A program made the translations under genes and the position numbers. Source: Candidatus Dadabacteria bacterium (GTDB taxonomy: Bacteria; Desulfobacterota_D; UBA1144; Nemesobacterales; Nemesobacteraceae). From it: 55,132 nucleotides of DNA. The notes beneath the pieces were generated by a model that was not told the DNA's origin, did no database searches, and saw only the letters and a program-made list of their open reading frames with translations. Below, in pieces: positions 20,111 through 29,396 of the stretch; position 1 is the stretch's first letter, and each line of letters begins with the position of its first letter. The DNA lies in contig RKRQ01000015.1 of assembly GCA_007571325.1 (NCBI GenBank), positions 1 to 55,132 on the forward strand. Direction: 5' to 3'.

Positions 20111-20165
20111 CAAACCTAGGGCTTTAAACTATTATTGCGCTAACGCTTCGGAGATAAATTCCAAA

Positions 20166-21143
20166 TTGAAGTACGCAAAAATCATAGGAACCGGTTCTTC
20201 GGTTCCCAAGACTGTGCTTTCCAATTCCGACTTGGAAAAAATGGTTGATACTTCCGATGAATGGATCACTTCCAGAACTGGAATAAAGGAGCGCAGAATC
20301 GCCGATGAAAATACCGCCGCTTCGGATGTAGCTTATAAAGCCGCCGAAAAAGCCCTGAAGGTCGCCTGTGTAAGTCCTCAGAATCTTGACGCGATCATAG
20401 TCGGAACCGTGACTCCGGATTTTGTTTTCCCATCAACCGCCTGTGTCTTACAAAGCCTTCTTGGAGCAAAAAAGGCCTATGCTTTCGACCTTATGGCCGG
20501 TTGCTCCGGGTTTCTATACACACTTCACGTCGCCGAGGGAATAATAAAGTCTGGCGGGGCAGAAAAAATCCTCGTAATAGGAGTGGACATACTTTCGAAA
20601 ATCACCGACTTTGAAGACCGCTCAACCTGCATACTTTTTGGCGATGGGGCAGGGGCCGCCGTGCTTACCGCCTCCGACAAACCGGGAATTCTCTCATCCA
20701 TTCTCAGTTCGGACGGAGACGATTGGGACCTTCTCTATGTTCCAGCAGGAGGCTCAAGAACGCCAATAGGCGAAGAGGTGCTTAAAAGCAGGGACCAATA
20801 CATAAAAATGAAGGGAAACGACGTGTTTAAAGTTGCGGTCAAGAGTATGGAGTCCGCAACCATAAACGCCTTGAATAAAGCCAATGTTTCCCCCGAAGAC
20901 ATAGATCTTTTCGTTCCGCATCAAGCGAACTACAGAATTCTCGAAGCCGTGAGAAAAAGGCTCAATTTCCCAGAGGAAAAAGTATTCGCGAACCTAGATA
21001 AATACGGAAACACCTCCGCGGCATCCGTTCCACTTGCCCTTGACGAAGCAGTTAACAAGGGAAGGATAAAAGAAGGAAATCTGGTACTGTTTGCGGCTTT
21101 CGGAGCCGGTTTCACTTGGGGTGCATCAGTTGTAAAGCTCTGA
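20166..21143 (+). CDS. fabH: 3-oxoacyl-ACP synthase III (probable TTG start at 20166)
   Basis: KIIGTGSSVPKTVLSNSDLEKMVDTSDEWITSRTGIKERRIA, AGCSGFLY active site, HQAN motif, GAGFTWGAS. Confidence 0.95.
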   Translation: MKYAKIIGTGSSVPKTVLSNSDLEKMVDTSDEWITSRTGIKERRIADENTAASDVAYKAAEKALKVACVSPQNLDAIIVGTVTPDFVFPSTACVLQSLLGAKKAYAFDLMAGCSGFLYTLHVAEGIIKSGGAEKILVIGVDILSKITDFEDRSTCILFGDGAGAAVLTASDKPGILSSILSSDGDDWDLLYVPAGGSRTPIGEEVLKSRDQYIKMKGNDVFKVAVKSMESATINALNKANVSPEDIDLFVPHQANYRILEAVRKRLNFPEEKVFANLDKYGNTSAASVPLALDEAVNKGRIKEGNLVLFAAFGAGFTWGASVVKL

Positions 21144-21212
21144 AGGCTTCGCACGGAGCCGTGCCGGGTTTACCGAAAACACTCCTTCTTTTTTCACGAA
21201 AAAAAAGATGAT

Positions 21213-22097
21213 ATGACTCTTTCCTCAATCCCGCAGCTTGCAAATATTGTCCTGCCGGCATTTCTGGTAATCGCCGCGGGTTTTCTTTTCAGCAAAACTA
21301 AAAGAATAGATATTTCTTCAATAAACGACCTTGTGGTTTACGTAACAACGCCGTGTCTCATAATCTCTTCTCTCTCCAATTTCACAATGAATCCTTCTGT
21401 AACGGCGAAGCTGTTTATTTCGATATCGGCGGTCATTTTTTCCACCATTATAATCGGCGGATTGCTAACCAGGGCACTGCGCCTTGACTCGAGGATATAT
21501 ATTCCTCCCATGGTTTTCGCAAACACTGGAAACCTGGGTCTTCCACTTTGTCTTTTCGCATTTGGACAGTATGGGTTTAATATTGCAATACTCTGCGTTG
21601 TTTCTACCATGCTGCTGCATTATACGGTGGGAATTTTTATTCTAGGTTCCGGAAACCTCCGCGAAATTTTCAAGCTTCCTCTTATATATGCCACGGTAGC
21701 AGGAATAATCATCAATTCAGTCAGTTTTGATATTCCTGTCATTATTGACAGGCCTGTAGCTCTTCTAGGGCAAATCACTATACCTGCCATGCTTTTTTCT
21801 CTTGGGTACAAACTCTCCGAAATGAAGCTCTCGAAGCTCTGGCTCTCCTTTTTCTTCGGCTCCGCCCGGATATTTCTCGGTTTTATCTTGGGGGTGTTGG
21901 TCGTAAATATATTTGGCTTGAAGGGAGTTGAGGCGAAGGTAGTCATTCTCGAGTGCTCAATGCCGCCCGCAGTGTTTAACTTCGTACTTGCGGAAAAATA
22001 CCTAACGGACTCCGAAACGGTTGCTTCAATAATAGTGGCGGGAACGGTAGTTTCACTTGCGGTGCTACCTTTCGTAATTTCGTATCTAGTAAATTAG
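21213..22097 (+). CDS. AEC-family (auxin efflux carrier-like) transporter
   Basis: Multiple TM segments, FANTGNLGLPLCLFAFG and ECSMPPAVFNFVLAEKY motifs. Confidence 0.87.
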   Translation: MTLSSIPQLANIVLPAFLVIAAGFLFSKTKRIDISSINDLVVYVTTPCLIISSLSNFTMNPSVTAKLFISISAVIFSTIIIGGLLTRALRLDSRIYIPPMVFANTGNLGLPLCLFAFGQYGFNIAILCVVSTMLLHYTVGIFILGSGNLREIFKLPLIYATVAGIIINSVSFDIPVIIDRPVALLGQITIPAMLFSLGYKLSEMKLSKLWLSFFFGSARIFLGFILGVLVVNIFGLKGVEAKVVILECSMPPAVFNFVLAEKYLTDSETVASIIVAGTVVSLAVLPFVISYLVN

Positions 22098-22112
22098 TAA
22101 GGGATGAATTGA

Positions 22113-22355
22113 TTAGCGTGTTATATCCCTAAGGGTAAGACCCTCTTCCCTCAGGTAGGGAAGAAGACCTTTTTTGGTGATTGTTCTGAGCGCACGGGTG
22201 GAAACTCTTATTTTCACATATCTGTCCATTTCCGGAATATATATTCTTTTCCAGTGCAGATTCGGATTCTGGCGCCTTTTAACGTGATTGTTCGCATGAG
22301 AGACGTTGTTTCCGAAAAGGGGTTTTTTCCCCGTTATAGCGCAGCGACGGGCCAT
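22113..22355 (-). CDS. rpmB: 50S ribosomal protein L28
   Basis: MARRCAITGKKPLFGNNVSHANNHVKRRQNPNLHWKRIYIPE...VKIRVSTRALRTITKKGL. Confidence 0.96.
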   Translation of the reverse strand: MARRCAITGKKPLFGNNVSHANNHVKRRQNPNLHWKRIYIPEMDRYVKIRVSTRALRTITKKGLLPYLREEGLTLRDITR

Positions 22356-22368
22356 TATATCCTCTTAA

Positions 22369-22530
22369 CTACTTGGTCTCCTTAAAAACAACGTGTTTTC
22401 TTATTACCGGGTCATACTTTTTCAGTTCAAGACGGTCGGGGGTATTCATCTTATTTTTCTTAGTGTAATAAATGTAGGGACTCTCCGTACTCTTCATCTT
22501 GACAAGCACTCTGTTTAATGATTTTCCCAT
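22369..22530 (-). CDS. rpmG: 50S ribosomal protein L33 (not in the ORF track, 53 aa)
   Basis: Translated by hand: [53 protein letters not shown]. Confidence 0.95.
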   Translation of the reverse strand: MGKSLNRVLVKMKSTESPYIYYTKKNKMNTPDRLELKKYDPVIRKHVVFKETK

Positions 22531-22611
22531 TGAATCCCCTCCAAAAAAGTGAATGGTTATTATCCATTAAAAAAAAATGTTTTCAAGAAAAATTTTTTAG
22601 TTTCTCAGGAA

Positions 22612-22998
22612 TCAGTGCTCGCAGCCATCTTTTCTGCAGAGTCTGAAATTGCGCAGGTGGCCAGAAACCATGGTGAAAGCCCCTATGAGAGTAAGGACAG
22701 ATTCCCAATAGCCTTCAGAGGCAAAAGCTCCGACCAGAAGAAAACAAAGTCCCAACGCCCCCAGCATGATCACATTGAAATCCTTATGACGTCTACAGCC
22801 AAGAAATATGGCAATGACACTTGCGGGAATAACGAGCAGAAGCATCAGCTCGTGAAAAATTTCTTCGGATAAAAAAGTCAAACCCAAAACCGGGAACAAT
22901 ATGAGAGCTACGGGCGTCAAAAAACAGTGGACGGCGCAGATACCCACAAGAGACATAGAGGTGTAATCGGCAAATTTCTGAAGTTTTATCTGGTTCAT
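22612..22998 (-). CDS. MerC-domain membrane protein
   Basis: MSLVGICAVHCFLTPVALILFPVLG... with HEL and CRRHKD segments typical of MerC. Confidence 0.87.
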   Translation of the reverse strand: MNQIKLQKFADYTSMSLVGICAVHCFLTPVALILFPVLGLTFLSEEIFHELMLLLVIPASVIAIFLGCRRHKDFNVIMLGALGLCFLLVGAFASEGYWESVLTLIGAFTMVSGHLRNFRLCRKDGCEH

Positions 22999-23031
22999 TA
23001 TGCTGTTAACCCGACTCTGCTGACAAATTCC

Positions 23032-23484
23032 TTAACAAACAGCCTGCTCTCTGCACTTCCCGCATTGACCAAAAAGCTGTATGGAATGGTCTTCTACGTA
23101 AAAACCCTGGCTTTCGGCCGAAGTATAATCCAAGCTCTTGATAGGACATTCAGGAAAATCGAAAACTCCCCTGCAAGCAAGGCATATCATGTGATGTACG
23201 TGCTCTCCTTGGGAAAATGTATAACCATAACCACCGTCGGGAAAATGAAGACGTTTCACAATTCCCAGATCCTCAAACATCTCAAGAGTTCTGTAGATAG
23301 TAGCAAGCCCCGTGGTACCAAGTATCTTCTTTACCCCATCGTGTATTTCACCGACCGAAAGTGATTTTTCACTCGTATGAAGAACATGTACGACAGCAAG
23401 ACGCTGCGCGGTGGATTTAAGCCCCTTTTTTCGCAGAATCTCTCTGGCATACAACTCATGTTCACATTCAAAGCCTCTTAGCAT
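23032..23484 (-). CDS. Fur-family transcriptional regulator (Fur/Zur/PerR class)
   Basis: LRKKGLKSTAQRLAVVHVLHTSEKSLSVGEIHDGVKKILGTTGLATIYRTLEMFEDLGIVKRLHF...HHMICLACRGVFDFPECPI. Confidence 0.93.
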   Translation of the reverse strand: MLRGFECEHELYAREILRKKGLKSTAQRLAVVHVLHTSEKSLSVGEIHDGVKKILGTTGLATIYRTLEMFEDLGIVKRLHFPDGGYGYTFSQGEHVHHMICLACRGVFDFPECPIKSLDYTSAESQGFYVEDHSIQLFGQCGKCREQAVC

Positions 23485-23669
23485 GGTAAAAAATTAAATG
23501 AGAATATTTTTCAACTAAACTCTATTCTGATCAATATATTGTAAGACGTCAAGACAATGTAGATAAGGGATAACATACAAAAAATCGCAAATACATATAC
23601 ACAGAAGAAAAAAGCCTCTTTATACGACAGCTTACACATTTAGAAAAATCCGTGTGGTTTCCTGATTGC

Positions 23670-23828
23670 ATGGCATTTGCTTTAAAAAATAAGCGTTCTC
23701 GCACAAATGCTGAAATATTTACAAGAGAATTTACATCAGTTCGTCAGGGGATTGCTTTTACGTATTGCTTCACTCGACCGGACAACTTAAAAGCAACACA
23801 TAGCTTTGAAAAGTATGGTTACATGTAA
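23670..23828 (+). pseudogene. Possible C-terminal remnant of a GNAT acetyltransferase
   Basis: MAFALKNKRSRTNAEIFTREFTSVRQGIAFTYCFTRPDNLKATHSFEKYGYM*; the RPDNLKA..SFEKYGY ending resembles the GNAT N-x-x-A...YEKLGF signature; frame open upstream to about 23575 but lacking the acetyl-CoA motif. Confidence 0.35.
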
Positions 23829-24042
23829 AATTTCCGTCGAAGTCGCTCTATATGTTAATAGATCATTAAAAATTCGTTAGATTTTTCTTAACTAGCTGAT
23901 ATCAAACACTTTTTTCTTGTCAACAAATTGTGAATAAATTTTTCCGATGTTCACAAAGCGTATTGTAACTCTCTTAAATTATTAGACTATTCAAAGCCCC
24001 CCCCCTGTTATATTTTACCATTTTACCGAATGTTCTGTTAAA

Positions 24043-24058
24043 TGTTTCACGTGAAACA
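24043..24058. promoter_or_regulatory. parS centromere site (perfect consensus)
   Basis: TGTTTCACGTGAAACA, exact match to the ParB binding consensus; just downstream of mnmE. Confidence 0.93.
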
Positions 24059-24070
24059 TCTCCTTCTCCT

Positions 24071-25465
24071 TTACTTTCCTATACAAAACCTGGAGAAAAT
24101 TCTGCCCAGAAGGTCCTCTGTAGTAACTTCCCCGGTGATTTCACCAAGTGAGTTCATGGAATTTCTCAATTCTATAGAGAGAATCTCTGGATATTCCTTT
24201 CGTTCAAGAAGTTTGAGGAAAGCACCGAGTTGACCGCGAGCTTTTTCCATGCATTTTTTATGGCGGAGGTTAGTAAGCACCAATTCTGATGCATCTACCC
24301 CAGAAGGCAAGTTCGCAAGGGTCTCAAACATGGCTTGTCTGAGCCGTTCCATACCTTTTTTTGTGAGAGCTGAGGTTTTTACCGGTTCTTTATCTCCGAG
24401 AATCTGTCGGACCTCTGATTGCTGCAGCTTTCCTTCAAGGTCCATTTTGTTGATTACGACAAGATAAATCTTCTTAGCGGCGGTTTCGAGGATTTTTCTG
24501 TCCAATGCATCCAGTTCGGTGCTTTGGTCCAAAACGACGAGTATGAATTCAGCTTCCTCCGCTTTTTTGAGAGAAAGCTCCACCCCGAGTCTCTCTACCT
24601 GGTCCTCCGTATCCCGTATACCGGCCGTATCCGTTACAACAAAGGGAATTCCATTAACGTTCAATCTTTCTTCAATAAAGTCTCTTGTAGTTCCGGCAAT
24701 TGGGCTTACTATAGCCCTTTGAGTTTCAAGGAGGCAGTTAAGTACGCTTGACTTCCCTACGTTAGGTTTGCCGAGGATTACCATTCTCACACCATCTCTG
24801 AACATTCTGCCGGTTTCATAACTCTCAATTAGTCTCGAAAGTTCTTTTTCCACCAATTCAGCCGCTTCTTTAAGACGATTTTGTGCAAGAGAATCTATAT
24901 CTTCTTCAGGGAAATCGAGATTCGCTTCTATTTCCGCTAGGCTGTCCAGAATTTTGTCCTTAAGCTCGTTGACTTTGGCTGAAAGGACCCCTTCGAGCTG
25001 AACTTCGGCATATCGGAGGCTTTGTTCCGTCTGAGCGGTTATTATGTCGGAAACCGCCTCAGCTTGGGCCAAGTCCATTTTTCCATTAAGAAACGCTCTT
25101 TGAGTGAATTCCCCCGGGGCGGCCAGAGCCGCTCCACAATTCATTAACATCTCAAGTATTTTTTTGGGAACAACATAGCCCCCGTGAGAGTGTATTTCGG
25201 CCATGTCTTCCCCTGTGTAGGTATAAGGGGAGGTCATAACGGCACAGAGAACTTCGTCTACTGTGTTACCAGTTTCAGGATCAATTATTTTTCCGAAACG
25301 AAGCTTTCTTTCAGAAAAAGCCGAATTTCCTACCGGAACAAATATTTTTCTTACAATTGCGTGGGATTGTCTGCCACTTATGCGTATTACCGCAACTCCT
25401 CCCTCTCCGGGAGGAGTTGAAATGGCGGTTATAGTGCTTTCGTACTTTGGCATAAGGGACGACAT
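24071..25465 (-). CDS. mnmE: tRNA uridine-5-carboxymethylaminomethyl(34) synthesis GTPase
   Basis: TITAISTPPGEGGVAVIRISG, GKPNVGKSSVLNCLLETQRAIVSPIAGTTRD, C-terminal FSRFCIGK. Confidence 0.97.
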   Translation of the reverse strand: MSSLMPKYESTITAISTPPGEGGVAVIRISGRQSHAIVRKIFVPVGNSAFSERKLRFGKIIDPETGNTVDEVLCAVMTSPYTYTGEDMAEIHSHGGYVVPKKILEMLMNCGAALAAPGEFTQRAFLNGKMDLAQAEAVSDIITAQTEQSLRYAEVQLEGVLSAKVNELKDKILDSLAEIEANLDFPEEDIDSLAQNRLKEAAELVEKELSRLIESYETGRMFRDGVRMVILGKPNVGKSSVLNCLLETQRAIVSPIAGTTRDFIEERLNVNGIPFVVTDTAGIRDTEDQVERLGVELSLKKAEEAEFILVVLDQSTELDALDRKILETAAKKIYLVVINKMDLEGKLQQSEVRQILGDKEPVKTSALTKKGMERLRQAMFETLANLPSGVDASELVLTNLRHKKCMEKARGQLGAFLKLLERKEYPEILSIELRNSMNSLGEITGEVTTEDLLGRIFSRFCIGK

Positions 25466-25505
25466 GAAACAGAATCTACCATATAAAGCTGAGTTGAGTC
25501 AGGGG

Positions 25506-25547
25506 AAAAACAAAAAACCCTGAATGTTTCACGTGAAACATTCAGGG
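25506..25547 (-). terminator. Apparent intrinsic terminator built on the parS palindrome
   Basis: Minus-strand read: CCCTGAATGTTTCACGTGAAACATTCAGGG followed directly by TTTTTTGTTTTT, between the CMD-family gene stop (25590) and the mnmE start (25465). Confidence 0.65.
25525..25540. promoter_or_regulatory. parS centromere site (perfect consensus)
   Basis: TGTTTCACGTGAAACA, centred in a 30-bp perfect palindrome CCCTGAATGTTTCACGTGAAACATTCAGGG (25518-25547). Confidence 0.93.
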
Positions 25548-25589
25548 AAAACTAGGTAGGGAAGTGCTAAAGAAACGAAACTGTCAAAC

Positions 25590-26285
25590 TTACTTCTGAA
25601 GGCTCTTAAGCGTATCCATGGCGATGCTTGTATGTGCATAACAGGAGCCGGCAGTCATTACCATAGCGACATTTATAGCTTCAGCCATCTGCTCCGCGGT
25701 TACACCACCAGCACGCGCATCTTTCACGCATCCCCTTATACAATAGGGACATTTCGTCGCGTGCGCGCAGGCAAGTCCTATTATTCCCCTTTTCATTTTT
25801 TTACTTAAAGCTCCATCGGCAAAAACCTTCTTATGAAGCTCCATGAAAGGTGGAGATATATCGCCACTGCATTCCCTAAAACTGGCAATTTCTTTCGCTA
25901 TGTCTTTTTTGAAAAAATGTCCCTCGGTAAGTGGAATGTCATTTTCCAAGGTGTCCCAAGCCTCAAAAGCTAAGCTCGAAAACGCGTAAGGCGCTCCCAT
26001 GGCGAGCCTTAGTCCTACATATATCGATTCGACTATTTCCTGGTCTGTCGCTCCGTGTTTCTTGCTTGCACGAACTCTTGACCTTATGCAATAGGGACAA
26101 GCCGTAATATGCGCTACGGCTACTGCTATAAGCTGTTTTTCCTTCGCGGTAAGGGCTCCGTCGGTAAATACTGAATCGTGATAAGCCATCCACGCATCGT
26201 AAAGATCTGGGTTCTGCTCTCTAAGATAAGCTATATCCCCGCCTATATCGGCCTTCATTATAGTATCAGACATATCAGTTGCCAA
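25590..26285 (-). CDS. Tandem carboxymuconolactone decarboxylase/AhpD-like protein
   Basis: Two repeats each with CPYCIR motif (AHITACPYCIRSRVRASKKHGATDQEI and AHATKCPYCIRGCVKDARAGGVTAEQM). Confidence 0.88.
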   Translation of the reverse strand: MATDMSDTIMKADIGGDIAYLREQNPDLYDAWMAYHDSVFTDGALTAKEKQLIAVAVAHITACPYCIRSRVRASKKHGATDQEIVESIYVGLRLAMGAPYAFSSLAFEAWDTLENDIPLTEGHFFKKDIAKEIASFRECSGDISPPFMELHKKVFADGALSKKMKRGIIGLACAHATKCPYCIRGCVKDARAGGVTAEQMAEAINVAMVMTAGSCYAHTSIAMDTLKSLQK

Positions 26286-26465
26286 TTTCCTCCATTATTA
26301 ATTTCTTGCCTATTAAAAAACCTGCTTGAGAAAAGCTCAAAATCCTATAACTCCCGCAATTAACTTAACCGCTTGAAACTAGAGAATCAATAGAATGGGA
26401 TACCGATGGAAACAAGCTTTGCACATATCTTTTCCCGAAAAGTTAAAAACGGATTTTAAAAGTGA

Positions 26466-27587
26466 TTAGAGAGCTATACGAAACGGTCCGTCCTCATAAA
26501 ATTCCAGAAGCTCTTCGTCAGACAACCCTTTTGCCTGAAGCAGTGCTTTGAATTTAGTTCCCATGAATTCAGGCATAAAAAGGGTTTTGGCGGCAAGACG
26601 GTCTTTTTGATCTTGCGGTTTGTCGTACATTCGAAAAATCTCAAGGATTCCCCAGTCAATGAGAAACTGCCCCTGAGTCGTATACTTGACGGTAGCAAGA
26701 TTTAAGGCATCTCCAATCCTTATAAGTTCGGAAAAATTAACGTCAGCAGTTATATCCTGCTCACCAACTCTTATATAGGGATTAGAACTGAGTTTGTGGC
26801 GGTAAAAACATCTCCAGGTACCTTTTCGCTTTTCGGGCGAGTAGAGTTCTGAAGCCAAGGAACCATAATCAATAGTTAAAACAAACCCTTTTTGAAGCGA
26901 TTTTTCCACCTCAACAAGCCATTTTTCAGCAAGTAGGCAGGCCTCAGCTTCCCGGCCTTCCATATATTGACCCAAGTACCGTTTCGAAAATTGACATAAA
27001 GCTTCTGTCTGAAGGTCCCGCAGAACCTCTTCGATTTCACCATCTCGAAGGGAAAGAAAAATTTCCCGAATTTCTCCACCATCTGATTTCAGCCGATGAA
27101 AAGGCAAAGAATCGAGAAACTCGTTTGCTATTACCACTCCGCAGAAACCACCGTCTTCTATTTTTTTCAAGTCATTAGTCCACCAAACTTTTTCACAGTG
27201 CTCTGCGAGTTTTTCTCTCGCCGCTCGGGTAGCTACGGGGCTTATTTCACTTATTATGTACTCGGTTCTCGCGTAAAGTTCTGGGTGGTTTTCACAAAGA
27301 ACCGTAAGTATGTCCAAGGCAAGTTGACCATCCGAGGCTCCAAATTCCACTACCGCAAATTTTTCGCTTTCAAGTAGAAGAGACGCCTTGACAAGCAACC
27401 GTGAGATGGTTTCCCCGAAAGAACGGTGGGCCGATGGGGCTGTGTAAAAATCACCTGTCTTTCCGATTCTTGCTTTTCCCGAGCAGTAATAACCATACTC
27501 TGGATGAAAAAGGGAAAGCTCAACAAACCTCTGGAAAGAAATCAAGCCGGATTTCTCTATCTCTTTCTTTACGATTTCTAAAATCAT
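26466..27587 (-). CDS. SAM-dependent methyltransferase, MidA/NDUFAF7 family
   Basis: ISFQRFVELSLFHPEYGYYCSGKARIGKTGDFYTAPSAHRSFGETISRLL...VVEFGASDGQLALDIL...VVIANEFLDSLPFHRL. Confidence 0.92.
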   Translation of the reverse strand: MILEIVKKEIEKSGLISFQRFVELSLFHPEYGYYCSGKARIGKTGDFYTAPSAHRSFGETISRLLVKASLLLESEKFAVVEFGASDGQLALDILTVLCENHPELYARTEYIISEISPVATRAAREKLAEHCEKVWWTNDLKKIEDGGFCGVVIANEFLDSLPFHRLKSDGGEIREIFLSLRDGEIEEVLRDLQTEALCQFSKRYLGQYMEGREAEACLLAEKWLVEVEKSLQKGFVLTIDYGSLASELYSPEKRKGTWRCFYRHKLSSNPYIRVGEQDITADVNFSELIRIGDALNLATVKYTTQGQFLIDWGILEIFRMYDKPQDQKDRLAAKTLFMPEFMGTKFKALLQAKGLSDEELLEFYEDGPFRIAL

Positions 27588-28028
27588 AAGTTTTTTCTCT
27601 GTCACAGAAAATAACAGCACCCAGATTAAATTACACAGATCCGACAGGTTTTAAAAACGGGTTAAACCCTCCCCAAATAGCCTTAAAAACAAGGGTGAAG
27701 AAACTCTTCCATGAGTATAAAAACGATATTCGCACTAAATGAACATTTCACAGAACGCGAAAAAAGTCTTCTGGTGGGTTGAAAAATTATCAAGTAATAT
27801 CAGGTACTTACATCCTTAGAATTGCAACCGAGCTAAATATTAAACAATTTATCAACAGCAAAAATCGTTTAATTTCAAGTAATTACGAAACAACGAACTT
27901 TCCTGGCGGTTCACATATACGCTATAAAACCGCCATCGTCGCCGCAAACAAATGGCTGTGTTAATTATGACTGAAAATTCAAGTTGAATCGCACCAGAAA
28001 AACACTCGGTGCGCGCGCAGCCCCTAGG

Positions 28029-28865
28029 TCAGCCATTTGAGAATCTTTTGCCAATGCTGGCAAAAGCATTATGGCTGTGGATGCTTTCGTAGTTAAGAAC
28101 TCTGAGTTCATAAGACTCAAATTTGGTATTGCCTTGGAGTTCCGAGGCTATATTTCTCACCACATCCTCGACAAAGCACGGTTTGTTATAGGCGCTCATT
28201 GTAACATGGCGCTCGTCTTCTCTTTTTAAAAGAGGGTAAAGAGGAGAGGACGCTCCTCTTTCTGCAATCTCTATAATTTCCTCAAGACAGATGTCTATCG
28301 GTTCGCTTTCCTCTTTTTTTTCGTGGGTTATGTTTACAAAAACCTTGGAACGCTGATTGTGGGCTCCGTAATCACTTATCTCCTTGCTGCAGGGACATAG
28401 AGTCTTGACCGGAACTACCACGCCTTGAGTGAGATTTATACCTTCTGGGCGCATTTCACCGTGGTATGTGCATCTATAGGGCTGGGGGGATATTTTGCCG
28501 CTTACAGGAGCATATCGATTGAAAAAGTAGTCAAATTCTATCTTAACATCGGAATCCTGCGAGTCCTGCCTTTCACAAAGAGCGGTCAGAAAAGAAGCCA
28601 TTCTCCCCAAAGAAAAGGACCCGTTAAAATCAAGAGCTGTCTCAAGCAATCGGCTCATATGAATTCCCTTTTGTTCGGAACGCAGGTTAACGCTCAGATT
28701 AAGAGAAGCCTGGACATTCTGGTCTTTCCGCGGGTCAATCTCGCAACCTTTTATCTTAAGCGGAATCTTAAGGTCGCAGACTCCTACCCTGTCTATGGAT
28801 ATATTCCTATAATCCTTTCTCGCCTGTATGTCTTCAATCGGTTTTTCTTCCAATTTCATTTTCAA
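28029..28865 (-). CDS. folE2: GTP cyclohydrolase IB (FolE2)
   Basis: RISIDRVGV-like start, RMASFLTALCERQDSQDSDVKIEFDYF, VPVKTLCPCSKEISDYGAHNQRS, YNKPCFVEDVVR. Confidence 0.95.
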   Translation of the reverse strand: MKMKLEEKPIEDIQARKDYRNISIDRVGVCDLKIPLKIKGCEIDPRKDQNVQASLNLSVNLRSEQKGIHMSRLLETALDFNGSFSLGRMASFLTALCERQDSQDSDVKIEFDYFFNRYAPVSGKISPQPYRCTYHGEMRPEGINLTQGVVVPVKTLCPCSKEISDYGAHNQRSKVFVNITHEKKEESEPIDICLEEIIEIAERGASSPLYPLLKREDERHVTMSAYNKPCFVEDVVRNIASELQGNTKFESYELRVLNYESIHSHNAFASIGKRFSNG

Positions 28866-29008
28866 AGCATTTTTCCTCTTTCTTCAATAGAGTAGCTATT
28901 GCGTGCGAATCAAAGGCGGATTCTTCTCAGAACGGGGAAGGATACCACAAGAAGACACCTTTGCAACAACAGAGTACAGAATGCAGGCTTACGTAAGAAT
29001 CCAGAGCC

Positions 29009-29347
29009 TCAGCGAAGTTTGGGATTGTTTGCGTGCCGTTTCCCGTCCCTATGCGTTTTCTTTTCAAAGTTCTTTCTCAAAACCTCCGTAAGATCAACCC
29101 CCGTCTGGTTCGCTATGCAAGTCAAGACAAAGAAAACGTCGGCAAGCTCATCTCCAAGTTCCTGTTGACCTTCATCTCCCTTGAAGCTCTGCTCCCCGTA
29201 TGTCCTGGACATTACTCTAGCGACTTCACCCACCTCCTCAACAAGCTGCGCAAGATTGGTAAGTTCAGAAAAATACCGAACTCCAACTTCCTTTATCCAC
29301 TCATCAACTTCGTGTTGATATTCCCTGACCGTTATATCACTAGGCAT
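29009..29347 (-). CDS. MazG-like nucleotide pyrophosphohydrolase
   Basis: LAQLVEEVGEVARVMSRTYGEQSFKGDEGQQELGDELADVFFVLTCIANQTGVDL. Confidence 0.92.
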   Translation of the reverse strand: MPSDITVREYQHEVDEWIKEVGVRYFSELTNLAQLVEEVGEVARVMSRTYGEQSFKGDEGQQELGDELADVFFVLTCIANQTGVDLTEVLRKNFEKKTHRDGKRHANNPKLR

Positions 29348-29396
29348 AAAACCTCCTGAGATCCTCTGTATACGCAACCCCCGTGCTTTCTTAATT

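Noticed and set aside
23997-24005. Run of nine C near parS
   Set aside because: Could be a phase-variable tract, but it lies outside any recognised gene or promoter; may also be an assembly artefact.
27711-27964. Short plus-strand ORFs (MSIKTIFALNEHFTEREK... and MKNYQVISGTYILRIATELN...) in the folE2-midA gap
   Set aside because: No recognised family, TTG start, and surrounding DNA looks non-coding; possible remnant but unsupported.
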